Assembly (NCBI GenBank): GCA_037178675.1
Contig: JAYMGJ010000201.1
Span: 1 to 51,027 of the forward strand
Direction of reading: 5' to 3'
Source of the DNA: Scleroderma bovista
Lineage: Eukaryota; Basidiomycota; Agaricomycetes; Boletales; Sclerodermataceae
Length of the DNA stretch: 51,027 nt
Shown here: positions 34,832 to 45,125 of the stretch, one piece after another
Position numbering within the stretch: the stretch's first letter is position 1
Layout: every line of letters starts with the position of its first letter
Made by a program: the position numbers and the translations under genes
The notes under the pieces: model-generated
Databases searched by the model: none
Told to the model about the DNA's origin: nothing
What the model saw: only the letters and a program-made list of their open reading frames with translations

Positions 34832-35732
34832 GGTTGCTGGTGATGTATGAGACAATAGAGGGTTTGGGGTTGACAGGCCGCGATCATTTATGTTAAGTAC
34901 CACAGCTTATATAATATATTTCCCACCACTATGAAATGAAATGTTTAAAGGGTAAATAATGGTTGGAATCAACCATCTTATGTCATTAATGGAATCTGGG
35001 GTGGTATTCAGGTACTGCATATCACTGTCAATTGATTCTGATTGTTCTATATTGTGGTAGGAATGAGATATGTATCAAAACAAAGCTTGCCAACCCATTG
35101 TAGCTCTGCATCTGCGTAAATACAGACAGTGAAACATGTTTAGCACACCCGCAGTCATGATTCCCTAAATAGATGTTGTGGGTACCATTTTCCTTGCCTT
35201 CCAATCTTCAATGTCTGCCACGGGCATTGTATGCAATAAATCTTAGTGTCAATAGTGTTGCTTAGACTGGCTACCTGATCACAAATTTTCAATCATTATT
35301 GTCTCTATTCTATTTGCTGCTAATCTTGCACCTGTGATACTGGTAAATCTGAAATACACTGGATCTTACCGCGGTCAATTCACTCCGACAATCCATGCGA
35401 CTGTCCATTCCATTTATACTTTGGTGATTAAATTTACACATTGATGTGGGTGCCTGACTAACTATATGGAGCATTTAATTATTACTAAATACAGCTTCCG
35501 CGGGTGTACCGCAACACTGGTGAACCAGGGTGACGTACCATGCACACAGTTGAAAGCCCACACAGAGATTATTAGCACGTGGTGTGGCATTGAGTGACGT
35601 ATCAATGCTGTCAGATTCAGTCCACTGGTGTGTGACACTCGCTGACATAATCATAATAAATATTCAACATACCGCGCGGCTTCCACACCGCAAACTTGTT
35701 TTCACTCCCACTCAGCTCATTTTCACTTCACT
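34832..35732. other. Divergent intergenic region between two spliced genes
   Basis: 900 AT-rich bases between the minus gene (start 34831) and the plus gene (start 35733). CCGCGG sites occur at about 35371 and 35499. No other gene seen; probably holds both promoters. Confidence 0.4.
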
Positions 35733-37820
35733 ATGTCTACCCAACAATCCGACACTCAGCTCGCATCCTCCTCCAACGTCCCCAAAGATTTTGGAACCCC
35801 CATGACGCCTGGAGAAGTCATCGCGGATGCCACCAGCCTCATCACCGCGCGAGTCGCAACAATTAAGAAAACTAAGGATACCGGATTATGACTGGGCGTC
35901 CATCGCGATGTCTGGGCCCAGCTGGTGAGTAAACTAATTTAAATCCTTGACTGTATCTAACAATTGTCAGAACCGTGTTCGAGAGGTGGTGGGGAACCTA
36001 CCCCGTGGTTTCAACATCCCCCCCATGCTCATGTCCCTCAACCGCGACCTCGAGGATCCATCAGAGGGAATTACCATGTGGCCAAAGTGGCCCCAACTCC
36101 TGCAGTGTCCTGCAGAGAATGTCTCCGACCATCCCTGGTGCAACCGCGGTCAAGACTCCAATCGCGGTGACCAGGTTCCCGAACCAAGCGATGAAGGCCA
36201 AATGGACGGTGAGCAGGCAGCGGAGCAGAGGGTGGAGGAGGAGAGGGTGGATAAGGGGAAGCAACCGGCACATGAGGTGAGTAGCAATGACGCTGGCCCA
36301 TCTGAGCCAGTAGCTCCAGAGGAGGGGAGAGGTCGTTGCGGTGGACGTGCAAAGACTCGGGGACGCAGCCAGTCCTGTCGCCCTCGCAAGCGGGTCAAGT
36401 CGGCCCCCATTGTCGACAGCAACGACGAAGACACCGCCAAGCCTATTCGTCGCGGTGTCACGAAGACCTACAACCTTCACAATCCCCCTCCCGACTTCCC
36501 CATCCTTCCCACGATGGATCAATGTGACCACTGCGCCCATCGAATGTTACCCTGTGCCAGGAAGGAGGACCGTGCGTGCTTCCAGTGCAACAAGGGGAAG
36601 CATGAGTGCAGCCTGTCACTGAAGCATACGCGGTCTCGATCGCAATCGCGTGCACCAGCAGCACGGACCAGCCAGCCGGACCCCCCCCAATCACTAGCAC
36701 CAACCCCTGCACCACTGCATACAAACCCTCCCCATTCGACTCACAAACGCAAAGCCAAGAGTCCCGTTCCCGCGGGTGTTGCATCTGCAGGTCCAGCACA
36801 TGCAGCTCGACCTTCAACACCTGGCCCATTGAGGGGCAAACGTGAAAGTAAGTTGAATATTTGTTTTATTCCATTCTGCTGAATATCTAAACAGAATTTG
36901 ATGGAGTGCTGATAGTGCAACCACGATGGCTGTCAAAATCGAGGGACCGCGGTACAAGCGTCAAGTACAGCGAACATACGACCACGGCAACAACAACAAG
37001 TGCCTGCAGCGAATGTTCCGACTTGAAGGAGAAGTTGGGCGATGTGACACGGAGGCTGGAGGCACAAGAGGTCCAAGTGGTCACACTTCGCCAGCTCATG
37101 GAGAGTCTGAGGTCAAGTACACTAATTGTCCCTCCAGTACCGTCCCCTCCCGGTGCCAAGCAAACTTTCACACCAGTTGAAAGTCCTGCATCCATTTTCT
37201 GTATGCACTCCCCTTCGTCCATCCATGCTGAGTCGCATTCCCCCGTCGTGTCCCCCCCAACTGGCCCTCCTGCAGACCACGGACTGGATCCAACAATCCC
37301 CACGGTTGCAAGCACGGAACCGTGCACACATCCACATGCATCTCGTGATGTATCCACCACCATTGAGATGCTTGCCGAATCCATCACCCCCGACATCCTA
37401 CAAACACTGTGGGCTCCAACCGCGGTACAAGATGCCCATTCGCCTCGGTCTCCCAGCTCTGCTGGCGATGACCATGTTCCTCCCGCCTGCCCCCCTCCTG
37501 CCATCATCAACACTGATGATACCATGGCTGTGGATCAACCCACAGCTTCTGTCCCCGCCATCCTGGTAAGTCCATTTAATTTACCTGCGGTTCAATACTC
37601 ACATCCCCTGCAGTGCCCCATGACACCTGGTGATGATCCCCTCTCCTCGTGCCCTCCAAACAGCATCACCAATGATGCAATGGCTTTGGATCCGGAAGCC
37701 ATTCCTCTCCCCACCATCGTGGTAAGTCCCGCCAATGTCCCCGATGACAAGGCTCTGGCACCCGCGGTTGGAGATGATGGAAGTGCGGGCACTGGGGAAG
37801 CAAATGCAATGGACACCTAA
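35733..37820 (+). pseudogene. Cys-rich / coiled-coil protein gene, three or four exons, one TGA
   Basis: Exons 35733-35924, 35971-36847 and 36895-37820 join in phase and give about 665 residues. The single lesion is TGA at 35889 (codon 53). After the first intron: NRVREVVGNLPRGFNIPP, an acidic-basic linker with RGRSQSCRPRKRVK (NLS-like), then CDHCAHRMLPCARKEDRACF QCNKGKHEC, a six-Cys block like those of Zn-binding basidiomycete proteins. Exon 3 starts with a heptad-like segment CSDLKEKLGDVTRRLEAQEV (coiled coil) and ends in Pro/Asp-rich repeats (DDTMAVDQP / NDAMALDPE). 37567-37614 could be a 48-nt in-frame intron. It may encode a DNA-binding or Gag-like protein of the surrounding element. If the TGA is an assembly error or is bypassed by splicing, the gene is intact. 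Confidence 0.6.
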
Positions 37821-38575
37821 AGTACCTTTATCTTCATTTCCATACCATTTTCCTTTTCACAGACTATCTTTTATGTACACTGGTTATGTTAGATACTTTT
37901 GTTTGACCATTCCGGCATCCATCTTTGTTTGTATATATTTTTTTGCAACACTTCTTTGTGCGAATGAACTATGTTTCCTTTTGTTAATCAATATGTATGA
38001 AATACATTTTGTCCCATACTTACATGCAATTTATTTGTTTCACCTAAGAAATAGTATTGTACCCGTGGCTATGTGCACATGCTGGTAATCATTTCACAGC
38101 CAAGGTATGCCAACATGAGCCTAACCCACTCATCACCAGGTGTTTCCTAGTTCCTAGTAAATGATTCCTAATCAATGGTATTTTTCACGGCCTAATCCTT
38201 TTCATTTGTCTTGCGGTATCATTCTACCTCTCTCCAGAAGGTACCGCGGTTGCATTGGTATACAACATAACATTGTGACAATTGTGAACCAAATCATATT
38301 GGAAATTTCATTTTAACACCTGCTTCACATAACTCTGCCACAGTGAAAACTCTGGCATGGTGAAAGCTCCGCCGTGGTTAACACTGCCAGTTAATACCAC
38401 TGTAATATTTGCCACGTGTGGAGCCAGCCACACACGCTAAGGTTAGATTGTAATTGATGCTTCCTTTATACGGCATAAACCTATATGCTAAATTTCACCA
38501 AGCTGTTTATATGGTGCAGTATTTCCTTTTTACAAATGTTTGTTTCAACCACACAAAAACCGCAGTAGTTAAATT
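37821..38575. other. AT-rich 3' flank, non-coding
   Basis: Terminator-side sequence of the preceding gene, AT-rich with no supported gene; one TACCGCGGTTG site at about 38244. Confidence 0.4.
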
Positions 38576-38855
38576 TATCCTGTGGTAGTGACATCTTACC
38601 CGCGGTAGTGATACATAGACCCGCGGTAGTGACACTCAGGTCCGCGGGAGGGACACCTAACGTGATTCAGTGCCCACCCTACCCATTATTGCACATCACC
38701 TGCTCACCTTACCCGCGATACTCACATCTAATCCGTTATAATCACCCCTTACCCGCAGTTTTTAAAACTCACCCGCGGTGGTTACACCATATCCATGATA
38801 GTCACACCTTATCCGTGGGAGTGACACCCTATCCATTGTCGACGAACACCTGCCA
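38575..38855. repeat. Internal CCGCGG-type array
   Basis: About ten units of the form CCCGCGGTAGTGACACCTA at 20-45 base spacing immediately upstream of the gene at 38862; same unit as the right array at 43700. Confidence 0.75.
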
Positions 38856-38861
38856 TCAAGC

Positions 38862-39967
38862 ATGGACTGGATGCCACCCTCTCCCCCATGCCACGGGATG
38901 CGCACAGGTGAAACGAGCGCAAATGTGTCTGTGAGGAACAAGGATGCAATGTCTGTGGACAGCAACAGACAAGCAACAGCGGCAAACAATCAGTTACTGG
39001 CCCACTTGCAATCAGCTCCGATTAACCTCCCTGGCCCCTCAGCACACGAGATGTGTGCAGCAACCCCCACGACTAGATCCCAGGCTTGGATGCCACCATC
39101 TCCTCCAATCGCTGCAGGTCCATCCAATGTGCCATCTACCCTCACCATTCGATCGCAGGCGTCAATGCCACCCCCAGCAGCAATGCCAACTACCCCATCG
39201 GTTCGGCCATCATCCCAAGGGACCCAACCGCAAGCATGGATGCCACCGTTGCCATCCCCCACGATGGCTGCATGGATCCCACCCTCTCCAGTGCACGTGC
39301 CACGTATTGGGACGTCATCCCCATTGATGCCGGCATCCTCAGTCCCTGCATCACCATCCAGCCCGGCATCGCCATCGCTCCTGGCATCACCATCCAGCCC
39401 GGCATCACCATCCAGCCCGGCATCACCATCCAGCCCGGCATCACCATCCAGCCCGGCATCACCATCCAGCCCGGCATCAAGCCAGCTGATTCCCACCTCC
39501 CCAATGGAGGCAGAATCATCTTCTGAGGCTGCATCTGGATCGCATGCACGATTCCGGGAACACGTGCATGCAGAGGATGGTAAGTCAGTATTACTGTGGG
39601 AATTATGTGTATTTAACAATCATCCAGTGGATTATTTTGAAATGGTGGACAGGATTAATGCATTGCATGAGCATTTGGATCCATTCATGAATGATGCGCT
39701 TTCATGTAAGTCTCTCTTGGGCTTCATCCATAGTATCAGTTGATCAGTTGTCATCTAGTGGCCTCTGCAAGGCAAGTCGCTACATCTGTCCCTCCTAGGC
39801 ACTTGCCCAACCTACTCCCACTCGATGCCGGCCTTGACCACCCTATCATCGCGGCCTACATTCATTACACAAATACGTTGCTTGACACTGCCAGGCTGTG
39901 GAGATCGGAAATGTGCCGGAGAGCAATGTTGGCGAATGTGCAGGATATGTTGGCTAGGTCAGCCTGA
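38862..39967 (+). CDS. Pro-rich W(M/I)PP-repeat protein, copy 2 (three exons visible)
   Basis: Exons 38862-39579, 39628-39705 and 39759-39967 join in phase and give 334 residues without a stop. N-terminal part: DWMPPSPP, AWMPPSPP, ASMPPPA, AWMPPLP, AWIPPSP in Ser/Pro-rich sequence, then a perfect ASPSSP hexapeptide array. C-terminal part: EDVDYFEMVDRINALHEHL, LASARQVATSV, AAYIHYTNTLLDTARLWRSEM. The intron positions before DYFEM and before ASARQ match those of the gene at 33438-34831, and the ARQ(V/I)A motif is shared. The start at 38862 may not be the true one, because copy 1 has extra short 5' exons and an array lies directly upstream. Function unknown. Confidence 0.7.
39346..39480 (+). repeat. 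18-bp coding minisatellite (ASPSSP repeat)
   Basis: Seven near-identical copies of GCATCACCATCCAGCCCG encode (ASPSSP)n inside the second W-PP gene; copy number is likely polymorphic. Confidence 0.85.
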
Positions 39968-40119
39968 CTTGGCGAGAATGGTGACATAATTGAGGCCAAT
40001 CACCCTGAGGATGTGGTAGTATTAGATCCCTCCAAGCTGTAGTGTTACAGTAGTGCCACAATAAAATCTTTCAAGACAACAAATTGAAAATTTGACAATA
40101 CAACTATTCTACAGATATA

Positions 40120-40477
40120 TTATTTGCGGCGTCTCTTTGGGCTGGGCATAGGGACATCGGCATCTGGCCACTTTGGCTGCCTTCTTTGCCATTCCGGTTG
40201 ACTCGGCCTGGCAACAGCATTGACACTTTGAGCCCTGGCAATCCGGTGTGTGCTGGCAGCCCGCTTCCCCTTGCCTCCAGAGTGTGTGACATCATCATCC
40301 CCTGATCAACCACCCTCCATCCCATTTGTGTTGCCAATGGAATCCATAGTTAATTCACCAACTATCATTTGTCGGAATTGGTAAATGGATATTGAAATAG
40401 GCAGACTTACATTCCACCGGCGCATCGGCCGTGCTCTTTTTAACCCGGGGCTTTGGCTTCATCGGTCTGTTAGCCAT
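40120..40477 (-). pseudogene. Small basic protein, two exons, one TGA
   Basis: Exons 40477-40411 and 40361-40120 join in phase: MANRPMKPKPRVKKSTADAP, then GELTMDSIGNTNG, a TGA at 40306, SGDDDVTHSGGKGKRAAS and the C-terminal SPKRRRK. The Lys/Arg-rich ends suggest nuclear localisation. It may be the downstream part of the gene at 40954-41322 rather than a gene of its own. Confidence 0.45.
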
Positions 40478-40953
40478 GACGTTTCCAGGATCCATATGTG
40501 CTTTTTCTTATATGAGAATATGTGCCATTTCCAAGTAATTGAGACTGATACCCACCTTGCTGTTTAGGTTCGGCCAGCTGCTGTGCCGTCAGTGCCGCTG
40601 ATGCTCTTTGTGAAGATGTTGCCACTGGCATAACAAAACCAAGCACCAAGCACCGTTTTCCTTAGATGATCTTGCATTATGTCCATCCGAGTCATCCTCT
40701 ATATATAAACTTCATATTCTGACAACAAAAATATTCAAAGGAACTGACCAGGCTGTTCAATGGGTGTTGTATGGCTTGCTGACAGGGATGTTCCAAATGT
40801 AGGAGGATCAAATGCTTGGAATACGTATGGGGCATACCATCATCCCGGTTTGACCGGCATCGGTTTTTGTTTGTTGCACCAGACTCCCTCTCCTCTGGGG
40901 CCTCTTCTTTTATGCATGTCAATGGTTGTATAACAGGGTTGAAAGATCCATAC

Positions 40954-41322
40954 CCATTGTGCGCCGTCTCTTCTGACTGTTTGCAAGTTCCACATCCAGT
41001 GCCGCATGTTCTTTAAACCAGTCAAAACAAGTTGATAAAAGTATTCAGAGCTAACCTTCCAGGGGCGGCTTTTCTCCACTTATCATTCCGGCCACTGAGT
41101 CCTCACAATCTGATACTGGATCTTGTAATCCACCATCCATATCTCTCCATTTGCGAAATGTCAGTACATCTTCCGGATCTGTCACTTGCCTGTCCCGCCA
41201 GAATTCCAGTACCTTGGTAACCTCCTGATTTGTGAGCCAGGTTGGCTCTTTGAACTCCCAATGCCGCGGCAGATACCCAGATGATATGTAGATACTGGTC
41301 TTTGCATGGATGGCAGCCCAAG
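40954..41322 (-). pseudogene. Unrecognised gene truncated by a gypsy LTR
   Basis: Exon 41322-41056 encodes AIHAKTSIYISSGYLPRHWE followed by PTWLTNQEVTKVLEFWRDRQ and DPEDVLTFRKWRDMDGG; a GTTAGC...AAAG intron joins it to 41010-40954 (EHAALDVELANSQKRRR). The 5' end is cut at 41322 by the LTR. The region 40500-40950 contains further open pieces (YVFQAFDPPTFGTSLSASH in one frame), whose joins I cannot settle. No known domain is recognised; a Trp-rich helical protein with a basic tail. Confidence 0.45.
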
Positions 41323-41660
41323 TGAGACGACCCTAGGCAAGCACCAAGGACCCGACCACACGCTAAGGCTCTGAGAGGATAGGATGCGAGTATCTAGAGC
41401 AAAGACCCAAGATGAGCTCGAATGGGGAGCATCTGGGTGTTGGATTGCACGGTATATATACTACTATACCCGAGGGCTACGCGAGGCTATTCATGAGGCT
41501 ACGTGCAGGTAGAAGGCTATGTAACGACATCACTGTGGAGCTAAGGCTATGCGTAATGATGTCAAGGGTGGCAGCGTGTACAGCACGAGGTACAGGTCTA
41601 GACTAGGTAGATAAGATAGAGGCTGTACACTAAGATAAGATAAAAAGTTGGATCGTAACA
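41323..41660 (-). repeat. 3' LTR of the chromodomain gypsy element
   Basis: Minus-strand LTR from TGTTACGATCC at 41660 to GGTCGTCTCA at 41323, preceded on that strand by the polypurine tract TGAGGGGGGAGTAG next to the pol stop. The LTR lies directly against a truncated gene. Confidence 0.8.
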
Positions 41661-41671
41661 CTACTCCCCCC

Positions 41672-43700
41672 TCAGGTGCAGGATTCCAGACTGCAGAATT
41701 GAGCGTCGCAAACCGTGAGGTTTTCGGGGATACGACTAAATAACAAGTCAAAGTCCGCTTGGGTCATACGAAGTTTTCGAGGAGCAGAGGGGTTTTCTCG
41801 GTAAAAGTGCTCGACTACCAGAGGAGAATTCTTTAAATTCGACGAGGGCTCCCATGTTCTCTCATGTTCTTCGTATCCTTTCCAGTGTACCAGATACTGG
41901 AGTTGCCTTTTATAAATACGAGAAGCTACGATATAGTCCACTTCGTACTCTTCATCGTGTTCTTCAGAAACATGTACCGGACCGGGCCGAGATACAGGCT
42001 GACCGGGAAGAGGACCTAAATAAGGTTTCACTTGTGATACATTCACAACCGGGTGAATCCAAAGAGTTTTCAGGAGCTTAAGCTCGACCGCATTCAGGGT
42101 TATGCGAGTGACCTCATAGGGACCGATCCACTTCTCTGTAAGCTTCTTAGAAGTGCGATTTAACATACGAAGGTTGTCTGTCGAAAGCCAAACCTGTTGG
42201 CCTACTACATAGTCCGGGGCAGGATTTCTATGCTTATCTGCCTGAAGCTTCATATTATGTTTTGCCTTCTCAGAAGACTCAACAACTTTATTAAATATGG
42301 TGGCAAAGTCTTTAGCTGCTGGGGCTACTGTGTCTACCGGCTCAACACCCATACGAGGGGAATAACTCCGGGTGATTCCGAACAGTGAATCAGTGGTTAC
42401 CTCCGAGACCGTGTTGTTCCAAACGAACTGGGCAACTTTGATCCATTTGGCCCATTCGTTCTGACGATCATTTACGTAGGTTCGGAGATACTGATTAATT
42501 TCGCAGTTCAACCGCTCCATTTGACCATCGGTTTGAGGATGAAATGCTGTAGACATTTTCCTTTTAACGCCTAAGAGTCTATACAACTCCCCCAGGAAGT
42601 TGCTTGCAAAGACCGATCTGCGGTCTGACACAACGGAAGACGGGAGTCCGTGTTGGCACCAGACATGGTCTCTAAATAACTCAGCGGTTGACAGGGCGGT
42701 TTCCTCCTTAGTACAAGGCACAAACACGACTTCTTTGGAGAACCGATCAACCATGACTAATATATAATTGTAACCGAGGGATTCCGGCATCTCGGTAAAG
42801 TCCATCGTGACGTCAAGCCACGGGCTGCTAGGGGTAGGGAGAGGAACAAGACTTCCAGAAGTCTTTTGATTCAACACCTTGGACTGTTGGCACTTTTGAC
42901 AGTGCTTCACGTAGGTTTGAATCTGCTCTTTCATCCCTTTCCAGGAATAATGCTTCCGGAGCGCATTATATGTAGCTTTTACTCCTTTATGGCCAGCAAC
43001 AGGAGTATCGTGAAAGTTCGTAATGAGCGACTGTCGCTCTTCGTAAGACTGATCAGTAACGTCGATCAGTTTAATAGATACCAGGTTCAACAGGACCTGG
43101 TCCTTGTTGTCTTCGGAACTAGATACGTAATGGTCCGATCGCCTGCTAAGTGGATCTGCAACGTGCATCTGGGTTCCCTTTTTATAGATAAGCGAATAGT
43201 TAAACCGTGTCATCCACATTTGCCAGCGCGCTTGGCGCTTAGACAAGTTCTGTGACTTGGTAAAGTACGTTAAATTATGGTGGTCCGTATATATCTCGAA
43301 AGCGTAAGGAGTGGCTTTGAGATAATGGCGCCAGGCCTCAGTTGCTTTTATGATGGCCAGCATCTCTTTATCGTGAATAGGATAATTTCGTTCTGGAGGT
43401 GTCATGGAATGTGACATGTACGCAATGGGTCTGAATTCGCCGTCTTCGCACTTCACGGATATCACTCCCCTGACGGCGAACTCAGATGCATCGGTTTCGA
43501 GGCGGAATTCGTGGTCCTGGTCGGGGTACTGAAGTACCGGAGCACGAGTAAAGGCGGCTTTCAAAGCTTCAAACGCAGCGCGTTCCTTTTCTCCAAAGTT
43601 AAATACCGTATCCTTACACATAAGGTCCGTCATGGGCCTAGCCATGATTGCATAATCTTTAATAAAGTGTCTATAGAAATTGCTGAGACCGAGGAACGCA
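41672..43700 (-). pseudogene. Ty3/gypsy chromovirus Pol (RNase H, integrase, chromodomain), 5' truncated
   Basis: Open without stops from about 43700 to 41672. Begins in the RT connection (LGLSNFYRHFIKDYA), RNase H (LETDASEFAVRG, YTDHHNLTYF), integrase zinc finger (HDTPVAGHKG...CQKCQQSK), integrase core with Asp, Asp and Glu in VTMDFTEMPE, SVVSDRRSVF and HPQTDGQMERLN, and a C-terminal chromodomain (YEVDYIVASRIYKRQLQYLV HWKGYEEHERTWEP). The 5' part (Gag to RT palm) is missing; family sequence ends near 43695 at the CCGCGG array. The element at 17449-19341 is a close relative that holds the complementary 5' half. The chromodomain would direct integration to heterochromatin marks. Confidence 0.93.
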
Positions 43701-44250
43701 CAATCTGCGGTAATGACACCCAACCCGCAGTGGTTACACCCCTCCCCCGATAGCTACACCTTATCCGCGGTAGTGACACCTAATCAGCTGTAGTTACAAC
43801 TATCCCGCGGTTGTTGCACCTCACCAGCCATAGTGACACCCTACCCATGGTACACCTCACCCACGGCTGTTTCATCTTATCTGCGATAGCTCCAGGTAGC
43901 TATTACCAAGATACCCCACGCATGCCAATGTCCCCTGTGTTGTACTAATTTGGGCTATCTCACCTATATACCTACATTTTTGCACCTGACTGCGGTGGTG
44001 ATACCTAACCTGCAGCACATACCGCGGTCTTACCCCAGTTCTGCCCTGTGTGACTTTGTAAGACAGCCATAGGTGCATGGGGTTGTAGTGACACCTAACC
44101 CACAGTAGCTGCTGTGTACCATTTCTGTATTAGGCATCCTTTTCTCCAAACATTGGTTTTATATGCTAGTTGTACCTACACCTAATCTACAGTAGTTACA
44201 TCAATCCCGCGGCATTTCCACCTGACCCACGGTACGTACTGCGGTGCCAT
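43700..44250. repeat. Right CCGCGG-type array
   Basis: Units of ACCCGCAGTGGTTACACC / CCGCGGTAGTGACACCTA at 20-50 base spacing, matching 38575-38855. Confidence 0.75.
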
Positions 44251-44279
44251 TTGTGCATAGGTGTCCTCTGTGCTATACT

Positions 44280-44643
44280 GATTTAGTTAAGCTCACCTAT
44301 ACACCTACATGATAACACAATATGGGCTCATCCATTGACATGCATGAGAGGCAGGCCTGGGCCCACCCGAATGACATAGCGATCACAAATTATGTGCCCA
44401 CCTTAATGTGTAAATACTTTCTGGGCTCATTCATATGATTCCATGACAATACCTAATTTGACCTATCTACCCTTCCCTTAATTGACACCCTAGCCCACCC
44501 CTAGTACATTGTGATAATATCTAAATATGTAGCCCATCCGTACCAATCGATAACAAATCATTCCTGGGCTACCATCCGCTGGCCCGTGACACTCGACCGA
44601 TTTTCACCTTCAGGTGGCCGTGTAAGACGGCCTAAGTAGGTGC
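44280..44643. repeat. Right terminus and GGGCTCATCC-type subterminal repeats
   Basis: Inverted counterpart of 24664-24970: GAGCCCATAT/GGGCTCATCC units and then the terminal block ending AAGTAGGT at 44643. Confidence 0.7.
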
Positions 44644-44775
44644 ATGGGGTCGAATATTCAGTGTCGTATGATACAAGGGAGGCTCGCTGCAGGAAATGGA
44701 ACCAGGATCGGGCGTCTCTGCGACACCTCATCATAATCATCAATGACTTGCGATGGCGGACACAGCATGGCATTG
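44644..44775. other. Short unassigned spacer
   Basis: Between the right terminus of the 20-kb block and the candidate CACTA terminus. An open frame (DTREARCRKWNQDRASLRHL) crosses it, too short to assign. Confidence 0.3.
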
Positions 44776-44792
44776 CACTGTGGGAAGTAAAG

Positions 44793-45125
44793 GCGCTGAA
44801 AATCAGTGTCAAATGTACTGAAAATCAGTGCCAGAAGTGCTGGATATCAGTGCCATATGCGCTGGATATCAGTGCCAAATGTTGGCACTGATAGTAAATT
44901 TTTGCTACTAAAATTCAGTGCCACTAGCACTGATATCTAGTACATATGGTACTGATATCCATTGACGTAGACACTGATTTTTAGTCGAAAAAGGCACTGA
45001 TTTCCAACATCATAGGCACTGATATCCATCGACAGTGGCACTGATTTTCATTGACGGAGGCACTGATTTCCAACACCTTAGGCACTCATATCCATCCACA
45101 GTGGCACTGATTTTCAGCCATGGAA
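44793..45125. repeat. CACTA subterminal repeats
   Basis: About 17 copies of a 12-16 base word in both orientations: GGCACTGATATCCA, GGCACTGATTTTCA and the complement TGAAAATCAGTGCC. Such clustered repeats are the usual transposase-binding sites of CACTA elements. Confidence 0.8.

Larger units (their letters stand above)
24664..44643. mobile_element. Candidate 20-kb TIR element of unknown class
   Basis: About 85 bases at each end are related inverted copies: from ACCTACTT inward through GGCCACC, GAAGGTGAAAATC, GAGTGTCACGGGCCAGCGGA (24664-24750; complement at 44557-44643). Weaker colinear similarity (GGGTGGGCTA, TTAAGG, ATTGTCAT) continues to about 24890 and 44420. Both ends then show, in the same order, GGGTGGGCTA-type and CCGCGG-type arrays. 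The interior has a private gene set plus inserted retroelements. No transposase was recognised and no target duplication could be defined; the left end abuts a broken copia. It might instead be two related elements in opposite orientation. Confidence 0.55.

Noticed and set aside
36061..36540. 159-codon minus frame opposite the Cys-rich gene
   Set aside because: Antisense shadow; the plus strand has phase-consistent splice sites and the Cys motif.
33438..39967. W-PP proteins as ordinary WW- or SH3-type proteins
   Set aside because: The Trp-Pro-Pro words are in low-complexity sequence and lack the spacing of folded WW domains.
24664..44643. KDZ, Helitron or Polinton identity for the 20-kb block
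   Set aside because: I found no KDZ transposase, Rep/helicase, PolB or capsid motif in any frame examined; class left open.
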